Positions 17,308 to 25,597 of a stretch of DNA of 64,000 nt are shown piece after piece. The DNA lies in the NCBI RefSeq assembly GCF_016862215.1, contig NZ_BOMN01000037.1:1-64000 (forward strand), read 5' to 3'. Numbering within the stretch: the stretch's first letter is position 1; every line of letters starts with the position of its first letter. The notes beneath the pieces were generated by a model. The model made no database searches. It was not told where the DNA came from and was given only the letters and a program-made list of their open reading frames with translations. Source of the DNA: Winogradskya humida (lineage in GTDB: Bacteria; Actinomycetota; Actinomycetes; Mycobacteriales; Micromonosporaceae). A program made the translations under genes and the position numbers.

Positions 17308-18519
17308 ATGGCCCCACGACGAGGGACCGACCCTGGGGTCGGGGAGCGGATTCGGGCGCGGCGGTTGGGGCGGGGGTGGAGTGTTCGGTTTGCGGCTAGT
17401 CGGGCTGGGGTTTCGCATGCGACGTGGAGTCGGATTGAGCGGGGGCTGCAGGGGGCTGACAACCGGTTCATGTTGGCGGACATAGCTGGGGCTTTGGAGT
17501 GTGCTCCGGTTGATCTGGTTGGGGTGGGGGTGCCGGCGTCCGATCGGGCCACTGCGGCCGCGAGGGCTGGGGTGCTCGGGTTGCGGCGGGCGTTAGTTGA
17601 TATTGATCTGAGTGAGGCGCCGGCTGGGTCTGCGCCGCCGTTGGCTGAGTTGAAGCGCACCGTTGCTCTTGTCGAGGCCCTGCACCAGGCGTGTGACTAT
17701 GCCGGCGCTACCCGGGTGCTGCCGGGGCTGCTGCGGGACCTGCATACGGAGACGGCTGGGCCGGATCATGTGGAGGCGTTGCGGCTGCTGTGTGATGCCG
17801 CGTCCAACGCCTCGTCGGTGTTGCGGAGTTTGGGGTTTCCCGCGGACGCGTGGCTGGGTGCGGAGCGGTGCCGGGACGCGGCGGAGGCGTCCGGGGATCC
17901 GGTGCTGCGGGGGCACTCGGCGTACATATTGGCCAGGGCTTCCATTGCTTGCGGGTCGTATCAGCGGGGGCAGACGATCGCTGAGCGAGCCGTGGATCAG
18001 CTGGGGCAGCATCTTGGGCGGCCGGGGGGACCGGAGACGCTCGGCTCTTTGCATCTGGTTGCCGCGCTGGCCAGCCGGTGCCGGGACCGAATCGATGACA
18101 GCCGGGAGTCGCTGACCGAGGCTGCTGTGCTGGCCCGGCGCACGGGAGAGACCAACACGATGGGGATGTTCTTCGGGCCGACCAACGTGGACATCTGGCG
18201 CATGAGTATCGAGGTCGACGATGGCGACCCAGGGCTCGTGGTGGAGATCGCTCAGCGGACCGACGCGGCGAGGATCCCGGCCGGGGTGCGGCAGGTTTTC
18301 TACTACGCCGACACTGCCCGGGCCCTGACCCGCATCGGGGGACGGGATCGGGAGGCGGTTCGCTATCTGCTCACCGCGGAACGGATCGCACCCCAGCACG
18401 TACGCACAGCAGCGGAGCTCGTCGAACCCATCCGCGTGCTGCTCGATCGGTCGCGGCGGCAGGCCGGCGGGTCCGAGCTGCGCGGGTTGTCCGAACGTAT
18501 GCAGGTCGGGGGCAGTTAG
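17308..18519 (+). CDS. XRE-family regulator with TPR-like C-terminal domain
   Basis: 403 residues. The helix-turn-helix spans about residues 10-70 (VGERIRARRLGRGWSVRFAA, AGVSHATWSRIERG). From about residue 110 the protein is all-helical, with TPR-like repeats (ALVEALHQACDYAGATRVLPGLL, GHSAYILARASIACGSYQRGQ, TLGSLHLVAALASRCRD). This class is abundant in Streptomyces and Micromonosporaceae; TPRs probably bind a peptide or protein signal. It precedes threonine aldolase by 9 nt, so the two are likely co-transcribed, though a functional tie is not evident. Confidence 0.8.
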   Translation: MAPRRGTDPGVGERIRARRLGRGWSVRFAASRAGVSHATWSRIERGLQGADNRFMLADIAGALECAPVDLVGVGVPASDRATAAARAGVLGLRRALVDIDLSEAPAGSAPPLAELKRTVALVEALHQACDYAGATRVLPGLLRDLHTETAGPDHVEALRLLCDAASNASSVLRSLGFPADAWLGAERCRDAAEASGDPVLRGHSAYILARASIACGSYQRGQTIAERAVDQLGQHLGRPGGPETLGSLHLVAALASRCRDRIDDSRESLTEAAVLARRTGETNTMGMFFGPTNVDIWRMSIEVDDGDPGLVVEIAQRTDAARIPAGVRQVFYYADTARALTRIGGRDREAVRYLLTAERIAPQHVRTAAELVEPIRVLLDRSRRQAGGSELRGLSERMQVGGS

Positions 18520-18528
18520 TCTGCCGCT

Positions 18529-19602
18529 GTGGAGCAGCTTCATGACATCGAATATCGGGGATTCGCCAGCGACAACTACGCCGGGGCGCATCCTGAGGTT
18601 CTCGCAGCGATCAACACCGCCAACGGCGGACATCAGGTCTCGTACGGCGCAGACGTCTACACACAGCGCCTGGCGGACGTCATCCGCGAGCAGTTCGGCG
18701 GTCAGACCGAGGTCTTCCCGGTCTTCAACGGCACGGGTGCCAATGTCACGGCGTTGACCAGTCTGCTGCCGCGGTGGGGTGCCGTCATCGCCACCAGCAC
18801 GGCGCACATCCACACCGACGAGAACGGGGCGCCCGAACGGATCGGTGGGCTGAAGCTGCTGACGGTCCCCACCCCGGACGGGAAGCTGACCCCTGAGCTC
18901 ATCGACCGGGAGGCCTGGGGCTGGGGTGACGAGCACCGGGCGCAGCCTCTGGTCGCCAGCATCACCCAGACCACCGAGCTGGGCACGCTCTACACCGCGG
19001 GCGAGATCCGGGCGATCGCGGAGCGCGTCCACGCCAAGGGGATGACCCTGCACATGGACGGCGCCCGGATCGCCAACGCGGCCGCGGCCCTGGGGATGCC
19101 CTTGCGGGAGTTCACCACCGATGCGGGTGTCGACATCCTGAGCTTCGGCGGCACCAAGAACGGCATCCTCTACGGCGAGGCGATCGTCGCGCTCACCCCG
19201 GCGGTCGCCGACGGACTCATCTACCTGCGCAAACTCAACATGCAGCTGGCTTCGAAGATGCGGTTTGTCAGCGCACAGCTGCTCGCGCTCTTCGAGAACG
19301 ACCTGTATCTGCGCTCGGCCGGCCACGCCAACGCCATGGCTACCCGGCTGCGGGCAGCGCTCGACGAGGCTGTCGCCGCCGGGAAGATCACCGGCCTGAG
19401 CTTCAGCCAGCCCACGCAGGCCAACGCCGTCTTCGCCGAGCTGCCCAACGACGCGGCGGACCGCATCCGCGAGAAGTTCCGCTTCTACGACTGGGATCGG
19501 GCAGCACGTCAGGTCCGCTGGATGACCTCCTTCGACACCACCGAGGCCGACATCGACACCTTCGTCACCGCAATCTGCCAGGAACTCGCCGCGGACCGGT
19601 AA
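18529..19602 (+). CDS. Low-specificity L-threonine aldolase (PLP enzyme)
   Basis: 357 residues, fold-type I PLP enzyme of the beta-eliminating lyase/threonine aldolase group. It cleaves L-threonine or allo-threonine to glycine and acetaldehyde. Visible motifs: SDNYAGAHPEVL near the N-terminus, GTGANVTAL (phosphate-binding), LHMDGARIANAAAALG (cofactor aspartate and arginine), and the Schiff-base lysine in LSFGGTKNGILYGEA at about residue 210. GTG start 9 nt after the regulator gene. The last 33 bases are part of a 42-bp unit that is duplicated just after the stop. Confidence 0.88.
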   Translation: MEQLHDIEYRGFASDNYAGAHPEVLAAINTANGGHQVSYGADVYTQRLADVIREQFGGQTEVFPVFNGTGANVTALTSLLPRWGAVIATSTAHIHTDENGAPERIGGLKLLTVPTPDGKLTPELIDREAWGWGDEHRAQPLVASITQTTELGTLYTAGEIRAIAERVHAKGMTLHMDGARIANAAAALGMPLREFTTDAGVDILSFGGTKNGILYGEAIVALTPAVADGLIYLRKLNMQLASKMRFVSAQLLALFENDLYLRSAGHANAMATRLRAALDEAVAAGKITGLSFSQPTQANAVFAELPNDAADRIREKFRFYDWDRAARQVRWMTSFDTTEADIDTFVTAICQELAADR

Positions 19603-19701
19603 GAAGCCGCCGCAATCTGCCAGGAACTCGGCGTGGACCGGTAGGAAGTCGCCGCCGGCCACCAAGAGGCACCCCGGGCCGGCAGGAACTCGGCGTGGAC
19701 C
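19570..19701. repeat. 42-bp tandem duplication of the threonine aldolase 3' end
   Basis: The unit 19570-19611 (from GCAATCTGCCAGGAACTCG, containing the stop codon) is repeated at 19612-19653 with few changes, and a 19-base remnant (CAGGAACTCGGCGTGGACC) recurs at 19683-19701. The first copy encodes the last residues of the enzyme. Confidence 0.85.
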
Positions 19702-19770
19702 AAAACGGCGGTGTTGGAAACGTGCGGGCGGCACACTGACCAACGGACCTTGGAGCCGGAAGGAACGCAT

Positions 19771-19959
19771 GTGGATCTCACGTGGGCAGACCTCGCAGAA
19801 CCTGTCGTCGGAGGATTGGCCGCCATCCTCGGCATCTACCTGACGGAGGAGGGGCTGCACGTCCTACGCCGCCGCGGCCGCCTACCTGCCCGCTGGAATC
19901 ACAACCGCACCTTCCTGCTCCCCCGCACCAAACAGCCCACCGAGGACCAAGCGAACTGA
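19771..19959 (+). CDS. Small hypothetical protein with one hydrophobic segment
   Basis: 62 residues from the GTG at 19771, supported by GGAAGG 7 nt upstream. An acidic start (VDLTWADLAEPV) leads into VGGLAAILGIYLTEEG, a short hydrophobic segment, then a basic tail (LRRRGRLPARWNHNRTF). Too short for homology recognition. An ATG 3 nt earlier is in another frame and gives only a 24-codon peptide. Membrane association is possible. Confidence 0.45.
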   Translation: MDLTWADLAEPVVGGLAAILGIYLTEEGLHVLRRRGRLPARWNHNRTFLLPRTKQPTEDQAN

Positions 19960-19974
19960 CGGAGCTGGCAACGC

Positions 19975-20415
19975 TCACAGCGGTGCCGTGGAGCCGACGG
20001 CGAGCAACTTGCCCACGTTGTCGATGCCCGTGCGAATGAGCGCGCCGTATTCATCGCCCGACAACGTGCCGGCCAGGCTCGCGGCCTCGGCCAGGTGTTG
20101 CTCTGCAGGGGCCCGCTCGCCGAGACGTCGATGGGCGTCGGCCAGGTTGAGGTGGAGCGAGGGCAGAAAGGCGTGGGCCCGCTCGTCGCCGAGGTCGGCC
20201 ACCGCGGCCAAGGCGCGTTGGTCCCACATCAGCTCGTCGGCGACGGACTCCTGAAGATCGGCCAGGTAGTGGGCGATGCTGGCCCGATGCAGGGGGTCAC
20301 CGGCCGCCCCGACCTCGGTCCAGAGCTCCTGCAGGGCCGCACGGGCCGGACCTTTGGCGCCGGCTCGGCCCGCCTTGACGGCTTCGGTGAGTCTTTCCAG
20401 GGTGTCAGCTGTCAT
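19975..20415 (-). CDS. TPR-like helical protein of unknown function
   Basis: 146 residues, all-helical, with repeats resembling TPR (DPLHRASIAHYLADLQ, WDQRALAAVADLGDERAHAFLPSLHLNLADAHRRLGE). Small proteins of this kind are common in Streptomyces and relatives and are annotated as tetratricopeptide-like. No catalytic motif is seen. It lies 56 nt downstream of another small gene on the same strand; the two may be co-transcribed. Confidence 0.7.
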   Translation of the reverse strand: MTADTLERLTEAVKAGRAGAKGPARAALQELWTEVGAAGDPLHRASIAHYLADLQESVADELMWDQRALAAVADLGDERAHAFLPSLHLNLADAHRRLGERAPAEQHLAEAASLAGTLSGDEYGALIRTGIDNVGKLLAVGSTAPL

Positions 20416-20471
20416 GCGTCCACCCTGCTGCCTCCACCAACTGGAGAGTCAAGCCCCGGAACGAGCCAAAA

Positions 20472-20801
20472 TCAGCCCTCCCGCGTACGGCGGAATTCCT
20501 CTTTGAGTTGTTCGCGGCGAAGGTGGTCGGCCATGCGCCAGGCGGCCATGTCGGTGTCGGAGCGGCGCTGCAGCTCGGCGTACGCGTCGAAGGCCGGTTC
20601 GACCTTTTCGAGGTAGCGGGCGGCGTCCTGCATCGGGACCTTGCGGGCGAGCAGGTGCAGCAGCACGTCGCCGGGGTGGCGCAGGCCGCCGACGACGTCC
20701 GAGCCGCGGGTGACCGTCAGCTCGCCGTCGGACCAGTGCAGGTAGAGGCTGTATTGCCCACCTGCGTGTTCGATGTGTACGTCAACTACGGATCCGGCCA
20801 C
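20472..20801 (-). CDS. Hypothetical protein
   Basis: 109 residues. The N-terminal half looks like beta strands (VVDVHIEHAGGQYSLYLHWS, ELTVTRG); the C-terminal half is a charged amphipathic helix (AYAELQRRSDTDMAAWRMADHLRREQLKEEF). No known family is recognised. The start is the ATG at 20801. It sits between an exported RTX-like protein and the TPR-like gene, all leftward. Confidence 0.6.
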   Translation of the reverse strand: MAGSVVDVHIEHAGGQYSLYLHWSDGELTVTRGSDVVGGLRHPGDVLLHLLARKVPMQDAARYLEKVEPAFDAYAELQRRSDTDMAAWRMADHLRREQLKEEFRRTREG

Positions 20802-20823
20802 GGACTCAGCCTATGAGACGGAG

Positions 20824-21618
20824 CTAGCTAAGAACCTCGATATCTTTGGCGATCGTGTCGTGCTCGCCCTTGGCACCGTCGTCGCCCTTGACACCGTCCG
20901 CGTCGAGCCAGACCTTTTCGTCGCGGACGTAGTAGAGGCTGTCGCGGCCGGCGCCACCCGAGTAGTAGTCGGCTCCGGACTCGCGGCCGGGCAGGTCGTC
21001 CCAGATGGTGTCGGCGCCGGGGCCGGCCCAGATGGTGTCGTTGCCGGTCATGCCCCAGATCTTGTCGTCGCCACCGCGAGCCAGGATCGAGTCGGCGCCG
21101 GTGCCGCCGTTGATGCTGTCATTGCCGGCGCCACCGTCGAGACGATCATTACCGTCCGAGCCGTCGAGCCGGTCGTTGCCGCCGCTGCCCCAGAGCTTGT
21201 CTTTTCCGGAGTCGCCGTAGAGCGAGTCGGCGCGCGGGCCACCGTAGACGGTGTCGTTGCCGCTCCCGGCGTACACAGAGATGCCCAGGTCGCTCTTGTT
21301 CTGCAGCCAGTCGTTGCGGTCGCCGAGGTGGATACGTACCCAAGTGGGGGTCTTGCTTGTTGTGCAGCGGACCTTGGTGACGTCTTTGCCGACGCGCTTG
21401 CAGCCTTTGCCGGGCTTGATGGTGACCTTGTCGTCGATGGTGACCGTGCGTCCCGAGCGGGTGATCGTGACCTTGTTGGTCTTTCCCGATCCCGCGGTGT
21501 ACTGCACCTTCGTGCTGCTGACGACCGATGCGGCACCGGTCGCGGCCGCTTGAGCCGGGCTCGCCAGCAGGAAGGGGGCAGCGACGAGGGAGCCGGCGAT
21601 GGCCAAGCGAAGGATCAT
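20824..21618 (-). CDS. Secreted calcium-binding RTX-repeat protein
   Basis: 264 residues from the ATG at 21618, chosen because a clean signal peptide follows (MILRLAIAGSLVAAPFLLASPAQA, read in two parts: LRLAIAGSLVAAPFLLAS then PAQAA cleavage). After a beta-rich domain with two cysteines (KGCKR, VRCTT), about eight RTX nonapeptides GGxGxDxLx follow (GSGNDTVYGG, GGNDRLDGS, GGAGNDSING, GGTGADSIL), which bind Ca2+ in a beta-roll. With a Sec signal it folds outside in calcium. No type I exporter is nearby. Leftward, 19 nt after the LamG-like gene, so likely co-transcribed. Confidence 0.85.
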   Translation of the reverse strand: MILRLAIAGSLVAAPFLLASPAQAAATGAASVVSSTKVQYTAGSGKTNKVTITRSGRTVTIDDKVTIKPGKGCKRVGKDVTKVRCTTSKTPTWVRIHLGDRNDWLQNKSDLGISVYAGSGNDTVYGGPRADSLYGDSGKDKLWGSGGNDRLDGSDGNDRLDGGAGNDSINGGTGADSILARGGDDKIWGMTGNDTIWAGPGADTIWDDLPGRESGADYYSGGAGRDSLYYVRDEKVWLDADGVKGDDGAKGEHDTIAKDIEVLS

Positions 21619-21637
21619 GACCGGGAGTGTAGAGGGA

Positions 21638-22474
21638 TCAGTCGATGGAGAGGAACACGTTGTCGATCTGGCCGGCGTACTGGTCGTTTCCCCTGTTGGC
21701 GCCCTTGCCACCGATGCGCAGTGGCGCGGGGTTGGCGATCGAGAGGCCGGGCGGGATCGGGACCGACGCCTGTTCCACACCGTCCACAGTCAACTTCAGA
21801 GCGGCGGCTTCGCGGGTGCAGGCCAGGTCGTGCCAGGTTCCGTCGGCGACGTCCAGCTGCGGTTCGGCGCGGTAGATCTTGTTGCGGCCGGCGATGACGC
21901 AGCTCGGGTGGCCCTTCTCGTGGTCGACCTGCACCTTGAACTGGCTGCCACCGCCGACCGAGTAGCCCTTCTGGACGATGTTCGCGCCGTCGGCGAGGTC
22001 CGCGTGGGTCATCAGGATCGACGCGCCGTAGCGCAGCGGGCGCGTTCCCGGGTTCAGGTTGTCGTCGCGTACGCCTTCGAGGATCGCCCGTGGGCAGTCG
22101 GATTCGGGCACGGACGTGCAGCGCGCCGGGTACTGCACCGCCAGGCCCGCGCCCTGCGGGATCAGGCTCAGCGCGCCGCCGTTCTGGCCCACGGGCGTCA
22201 GTTGGTAGCCGCCGTGCACGTCGGTGATCGGCCGGGATACGCCGCCGTCGAAGGTGTAGCGGATCGAAACCGGTGCCGCCGCCACGCCGACGTCGCCCGC
22301 CGCAAGGATGTCAGCCGACCCCGGAACCGAGATAAGGAGGCCCGCTGCCGGCAGGACGGCCAGCCGTGGCGCGGCATCCCCACGTCGGGAGAAATGAGCG
22401 GCCGTGAACACGCCGGTTGCGAGGACAGCGATGGCGAGGAGTGCCACGAACAAGGTCCGACGATTGACACGCAT
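21638..22474 (-). CDS. Secreted or anchored LamG-like domain protein
   Basis: 278 residues. N-terminal membrane segment FVALLAIAVLATGVFTAAHF (residues 9-28), then an outer region with four cysteines. The C-terminal part has the laminin-G/concanavalin-like pattern ADGTWHDLACTREAAALKLTVDGVEQASVPI and GQIDNVFLSID, typical of LamG_3 domains in Micromonosporaceae surface proteins that bind glycans or peptides. The ligand is unknown. It lies directly upstream of the RTX-repeat gene on the same strand. Confidence 0.8.
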   Translation of the reverse strand: MRVNRRTLFVALLAIAVLATGVFTAAHFSRRGDAAPRLAVLPAAGLLISVPGSADILAAGDVGVAAAPVSIRYTFDGGVSRPITDVHGGYQLTPVGQNGGALSLIPQGAGLAVQYPARCTSVPESDCPRAILEGVRDDNLNPGTRPLRYGASILMTHADLADGANIVQKGYSVGGGSQFKVQVDHEKGHPSCVIAGRNKIYRAEPQLDVADGTWHDLACTREAAALKLTVDGVEQASVPIPPGLSIANPAPLRIGGKGANRGNDQYAGQIDNVFLSID

Positions 22475-22492
22475 CCAGACCTAACGAAACGA

Positions 22493-23506
22493 TCAACTCG
22501 GGGGTTCGCCCACCACGGCGTGCAGGACGTCGTCCAGCGCGATCACGCCGAGCGGGCGGCGCCCGTCGCTGACCAGGACGATGTGCCGGCGGTCGCGCCG
22601 CATGGTCAGCAGCAGGTCGGCCAGGTTGCGCTCCGGGGGCACCACCGCGAGCGGCCGGATCAGCTCCGCGGGGATCGGCTCGCTGCGTTCGGCGCCGGCA
22701 TAACCCAGGACATCCTTGACGTGTACGAATCCGAGCACCCGCCGTGACTCGCGCTGCACCACCGGAAAACGGGACCGCCCGCTCCGGGTGGCCACCGCCT
22801 CGATCGCCGCGGGCGTCGCGTCGTCCGCCACCGTGGTGACACCCGACCAGGGGGTCACGAGGTCACCGGCCTTGCGCTCGTTGAGCCCGAGAGCCGCGTG
22901 GATCCGCTCGTACTGCTCTGTCCCCAGCAGTCCCTCGGCGCGGGCCTGGGTGACCATGCCCGCCAGCTCCTCGGCCGTGAACACCGTCTTGACCGCGTCG
23001 GTGGCCTCGATCTTCCACAGCGACAACACCAGGCGGGAAGCCCAGCGCATCGCGGTGAGCAGCGGCCTGGTCGCCGTACAGAAAGCAAGCATGAAGGGCC
23101 CGAGAATCAAAGCGGAACGTTCCGGGCCGGCCAGGGTGATGTTCTTCGGGACCATCTCGCCGATCACCGTGTGCAGGAAGACCACGACGACCAGGGCGAG
23201 CACGAAGGCGACCGGGTGCTGCGCGTTCTCGGGCAGGCCCGCCGCTGCGAACGGCCCCTCAAGCAGGTGCGCGAGCGCGGGCTCGGTGACAGCACCGAGG
23301 GCGAGCGAGCAGATCGTGATGCCGAGCTGGGCACCGGCGATCATCAGGGGGATCTGGTTCATCGCGGAGAGCGCCCAGCGGGCCGGCCGCGAGGTCTCGG
23401 CGAGGGGCTCCAGCGCCGTACGCCGGGACGCGATCAACGCGAACTCACCGCCGACGAAGAGCGCGTTACCCAGCAACAACACGATCGTGACCAGCACTTC
23501 AGTCAT
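22493..23506 (-). CDS. CNNM/HlyC-family membrane protein, short form without CorC domain
   Basis: 337 residues from the ATG at 23506. A DUF21 membrane domain (VLVTIVLLLGNALFVGGEFALI, then helices to about residue 170) precedes a pair of CBS domains (VTTVADDATPAAIEAVATRSGRSRFPVV, HVKDVLGY, HIVLVSDGRRPLGVIALDDVL). It stops right after the second CBS, so the CorC_HlyC domain of full-length members is missing. The family is linked to Mg2+/divalent cation efflux. Start overlaps the upstream paralogue by 8 nt: translational coupling and perhaps a heterodimer. Confidence 0.85.
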   Translation of the reverse strand: MTEVLVTIVLLLGNALFVGGEFALIASRRTALEPLAETSRPARWALSAMNQIPLMIAGAQLGITICSLALGAVTEPALAHLLEGPFAAAGLPENAQHPVAFVLALVVVVFLHTVIGEMVPKNITLAGPERSALILGPFMLAFCTATRPLLTAMRWASRLVLSLWKIEATDAVKTVFTAEELAGMVTQARAEGLLGTEQYERIHAALGLNERKAGDLVTPWSGVTTVADDATPAAIEAVATRSGRSRFPVVQRESRRVLGFVHVKDVLGYAGAERSEPIPAELIRPLAVVPPERNLADLLLTMRRDRRHIVLVSDGRRPLGVIALDDVLHAVVGEPPS

Positions 23507-24824
23507 CGGTGGGCTCCGGCGCCGGCGCGACGACGCGCACCTGCTCGATGCGGTGCCGGTCGACCTCCAGCACGGTGAATTCCCAGCCCTCATCGGTGCT
23601 GGTCTCCCCGGCCACCGGGATGTGCCCGAACTTGGCCAGCAGAAAGCCCGCCAGCGTCTCGTACGGTCCGTCGGGGAGCCGGAAACCGGTCTGCTCGACG
23701 ATCTCGTCCTCCCGGAGCAAACCGTCGACCAGGAACGTACGCGCACCGCCCGGCGCGGTCAGCTCCGGCTCGGCATCCACGTCGTACTCGTCGGCGATCT
23801 CCCCGACCAGCTCCTCGATCAGGTCCTCGACCGTGACCACACCGTCGGTGCCGCCGTACTCGTCGACCACGATCGCCAGGTCGGCGTCGGCGGCCCGCAA
23901 CGCGGAGAGCACCTTGTCGAGGCCGAGACTCTCCGGGACGTAGACGGGCTCGCGAGCCACCGTGGAGACCGGAGTCGTGGCCCGGCGCTCGGGTGGCACG
24001 CCGAGCGCGTCGGAAACCCCGACAACACCGACGACCAGGTCGAGCGTCGACTCGTACACGGGGAATCGGGTGTGTCCTGTGCTGCGCGCGACCGTGATCA
24101 GATCCTCGACGCTCGCGGTGGTCTTGAGCCCGACCACGTCGACGCGTGGGGTCATCGCCTTGGCCGCGCGTTTCTCGCCGAACCGGATCGTGCGTCGCAG
24201 CAGCTTGGCGGTCTCGGTCGGCAGGGCGCCGGCCCGGGCGCTGATCGCGGCGAGCAACCCCAGCTCCTCCGGCGACCGGGCACTGGCGAGCTCCTCCTGC
24301 GGCTCGATGCCGAGCCTGCGCACCAGCCAGTTGGCGGAGCCGTTGAGCGCACCGATCATCCACTTGAACGTGCGGGAGAAGCTCCGCAGCGGCGCGGCCG
24401 TCGCCAGGGCCACCCGCATCGGACGGGCAAGGGCCGCATTCTTGGGTACGAGCTCCCCGAACAGCATCGACACCAGCGTCGCCAGCACCAGCGCGAGCAC
24501 GTGCGTGACAGCCTCGGTGTGCTCGCCGGCGAGCGGCTCGATCGCCGGCGTGAAAAGCCGGGAGAGCGCGGGCTCGGCCAGATATCCGGTCAGCAGAGCG
24601 GTCAGCGTGATGCCAAGCTGCGTACCCGAGAGTTGGAAAGAGAGCTCGTGCAGCGCGTGCCGGACCGTCTGCGCCCGCCGGTCACCCGCCCCGGCCCGCT
24701 TTTCGATCTCCGCCCGGTCGACCGTGACCAGCCCGAACTCGGCTGCCACGAAGAACGCGTTGCCCGCGGTGAGCAGCACGAAGGCGCCCAGCGGAAGCAC
24801 CGCGGTCAGGAACAGGCCGTCCAT
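23499..24824 (-). CDS. CNNM/HlyC-family membrane protein, full length
   Basis: 441 residues. DUF21 membrane domain (residues 1-190; VLLTAGNAFFVAAEFGLVTVDRAEIEKR), CBS pair (about 205-330; MTPRVDVVGLKTTASVEDLITVARSTGHTRFPVYES in parts, DLAIVVDEYGGTDGVVTVEDL) and a C-terminal CorC_HlyC domain (FLVDGLLREDEIVEQTG, YETLAGFLLAKFGHIP). The family includes Mg2+ transporters and the misnamed hemolysin C. First gene of a two-gene unit with the shorter paralogue downstream; 89 nt separate it from the divergent GPP34 gene. Confidence 0.88.
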   Translation of the reverse strand: MDGLFLTAVLPLGAFVLLTAGNAFFVAAEFGLVTVDRAEIEKRAGAGDRRAQTVRHALHELSFQLSGTQLGITLTALLTGYLAEPALSRLFTPAIEPLAGEHTEAVTHVLALVLATLVSMLFGELVPKNAALARPMRVALATAAPLRSFSRTFKWMIGALNGSANWLVRRLGIEPQEELASARSPEELGLLAAISARAGALPTETAKLLRRTIRFGEKRAAKAMTPRVDVVGLKTTASVEDLITVARSTGHTRFPVYESTLDLVVGVVGVSDALGVPPERRATTPVSTVAREPVYVPESLGLDKVLSALRAADADLAIVVDEYGGTDGVVTVEDLIEELVGEIADEYDVDAEPELTAPGGARTFLVDGLLREDEIVEQTGFRLPDGPYETLAGFLLAKFGHIPVAGETSTDEGWEFTVLEVDRHRIEQVRVVAPAPEPTDD

Positions 24825-24913
24825 GATCGGTTCACCTCGGCCCTTATTGTGCCGGACCCGGGCAGCGGGCGCGTGCCCCCGGTCGATGCCACGATTTTCG
24901 ATAGGCTCGCCGG

Positions 24914-25576
24914 ATGAACCTGGCCGAGGAATTCGCGCTGCTCGCGTACGGGGACGACGGTGCGCCTGTGACGGACGGCATTCACCTCGACAACGGGCTT
25001 GCCGGCGCCCTGCTGCTCGAGCTGGCGCTGGCGGGCCGCGCTGACATCGAGGAGAAGAACGTCGTCATCCGCGACGCGACGCCGACCGGCGACCCGCTTG
25101 TGGACGACGCGCTCGCCCGGATCGCCGCGGATGAGAAGAACCGCAAACCCAGCCACTGGGTGTCGAAGCTCGCCAAGGACGCGCGCAAACGGACCATGGA
25201 GCGCCTGGTCGAGACCGAGGTGCTGGAGAAGCAGAAGGACAAGGTGCTGCTCGTCTTCAACCGCACCCGCTATCCCGCTCCGCACGGCGTTCAGCCGACG
25301 CCCGAGACCGAGGCCCGGCAGCGTTTGACCGCGGCGGTGACCACTTCTGCCGTGCCGGATCCGCGTACGGCTGCGCTGTGTGCCCTGGTCGGCGCGACCG
25401 ACCTGGACCGCAAGATCTTCCGTGAACTGGACCGTAAGGAGGTCAAGGCGCGGTTGAAGGAGATCTCCGAGGGTTCGTGGGCGGCCGCGGCCGTGAAGAG
25501 CACGATCGACAGCATCCAGGCCGCGATCATGGTGTCGATCGTCGCGGCCACCAGCACGGCGGCCGCGACCTCCTAA
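24914..25576 (+). CDS. GOLPH3/VPS74-like (GPP34) protein
   Basis: 220 residues. The GPP34 fold is recognised from LAEEFALLAYGDDG at the start, GLAGALLLELALAGRADIEEKNVVI, GDPLVDDALARIAADEK and VPDPRTAALCALVGATDLDRKIF. Eukaryotic GOLPH3 binds phosphatidylinositol-4-phosphate; actinobacterial members are common but of unknown role, probably membrane-peripheral. The C-terminal helix VKSTIDSIQAAIMVSIVAATSTAAATS is unusually hydrophobic. Stand-alone gene, convergent with pabA 21 nt away. Confidence 0.88.
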   Translation: MNLAEEFALLAYGDDGAPVTDGIHLDNGLAGALLLELALAGRADIEEKNVVIRDATPTGDPLVDDALARIAADEKNRKPSHWVSKLAKDARKRTMERLVETEVLEKQKDKVLLVFNRTRYPAPHGVQPTPETEARQRLTAAVTTSAVPDPRTAALCALVGATDLDRKIFRELDRKEVKARLKEISEGSWAAAAVKSTIDSIQAAIMVSIVAATSTAAATS

Positions 25577-25597
25577 CTCCGACAGGCTTTGACTCCG

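Noticed and set aside
17593..19860. 755-codon open frame on the minus strand
   Set aside because: Opposite the XRE-TPR regulator and threonine aldolase, which have clear family motifs.
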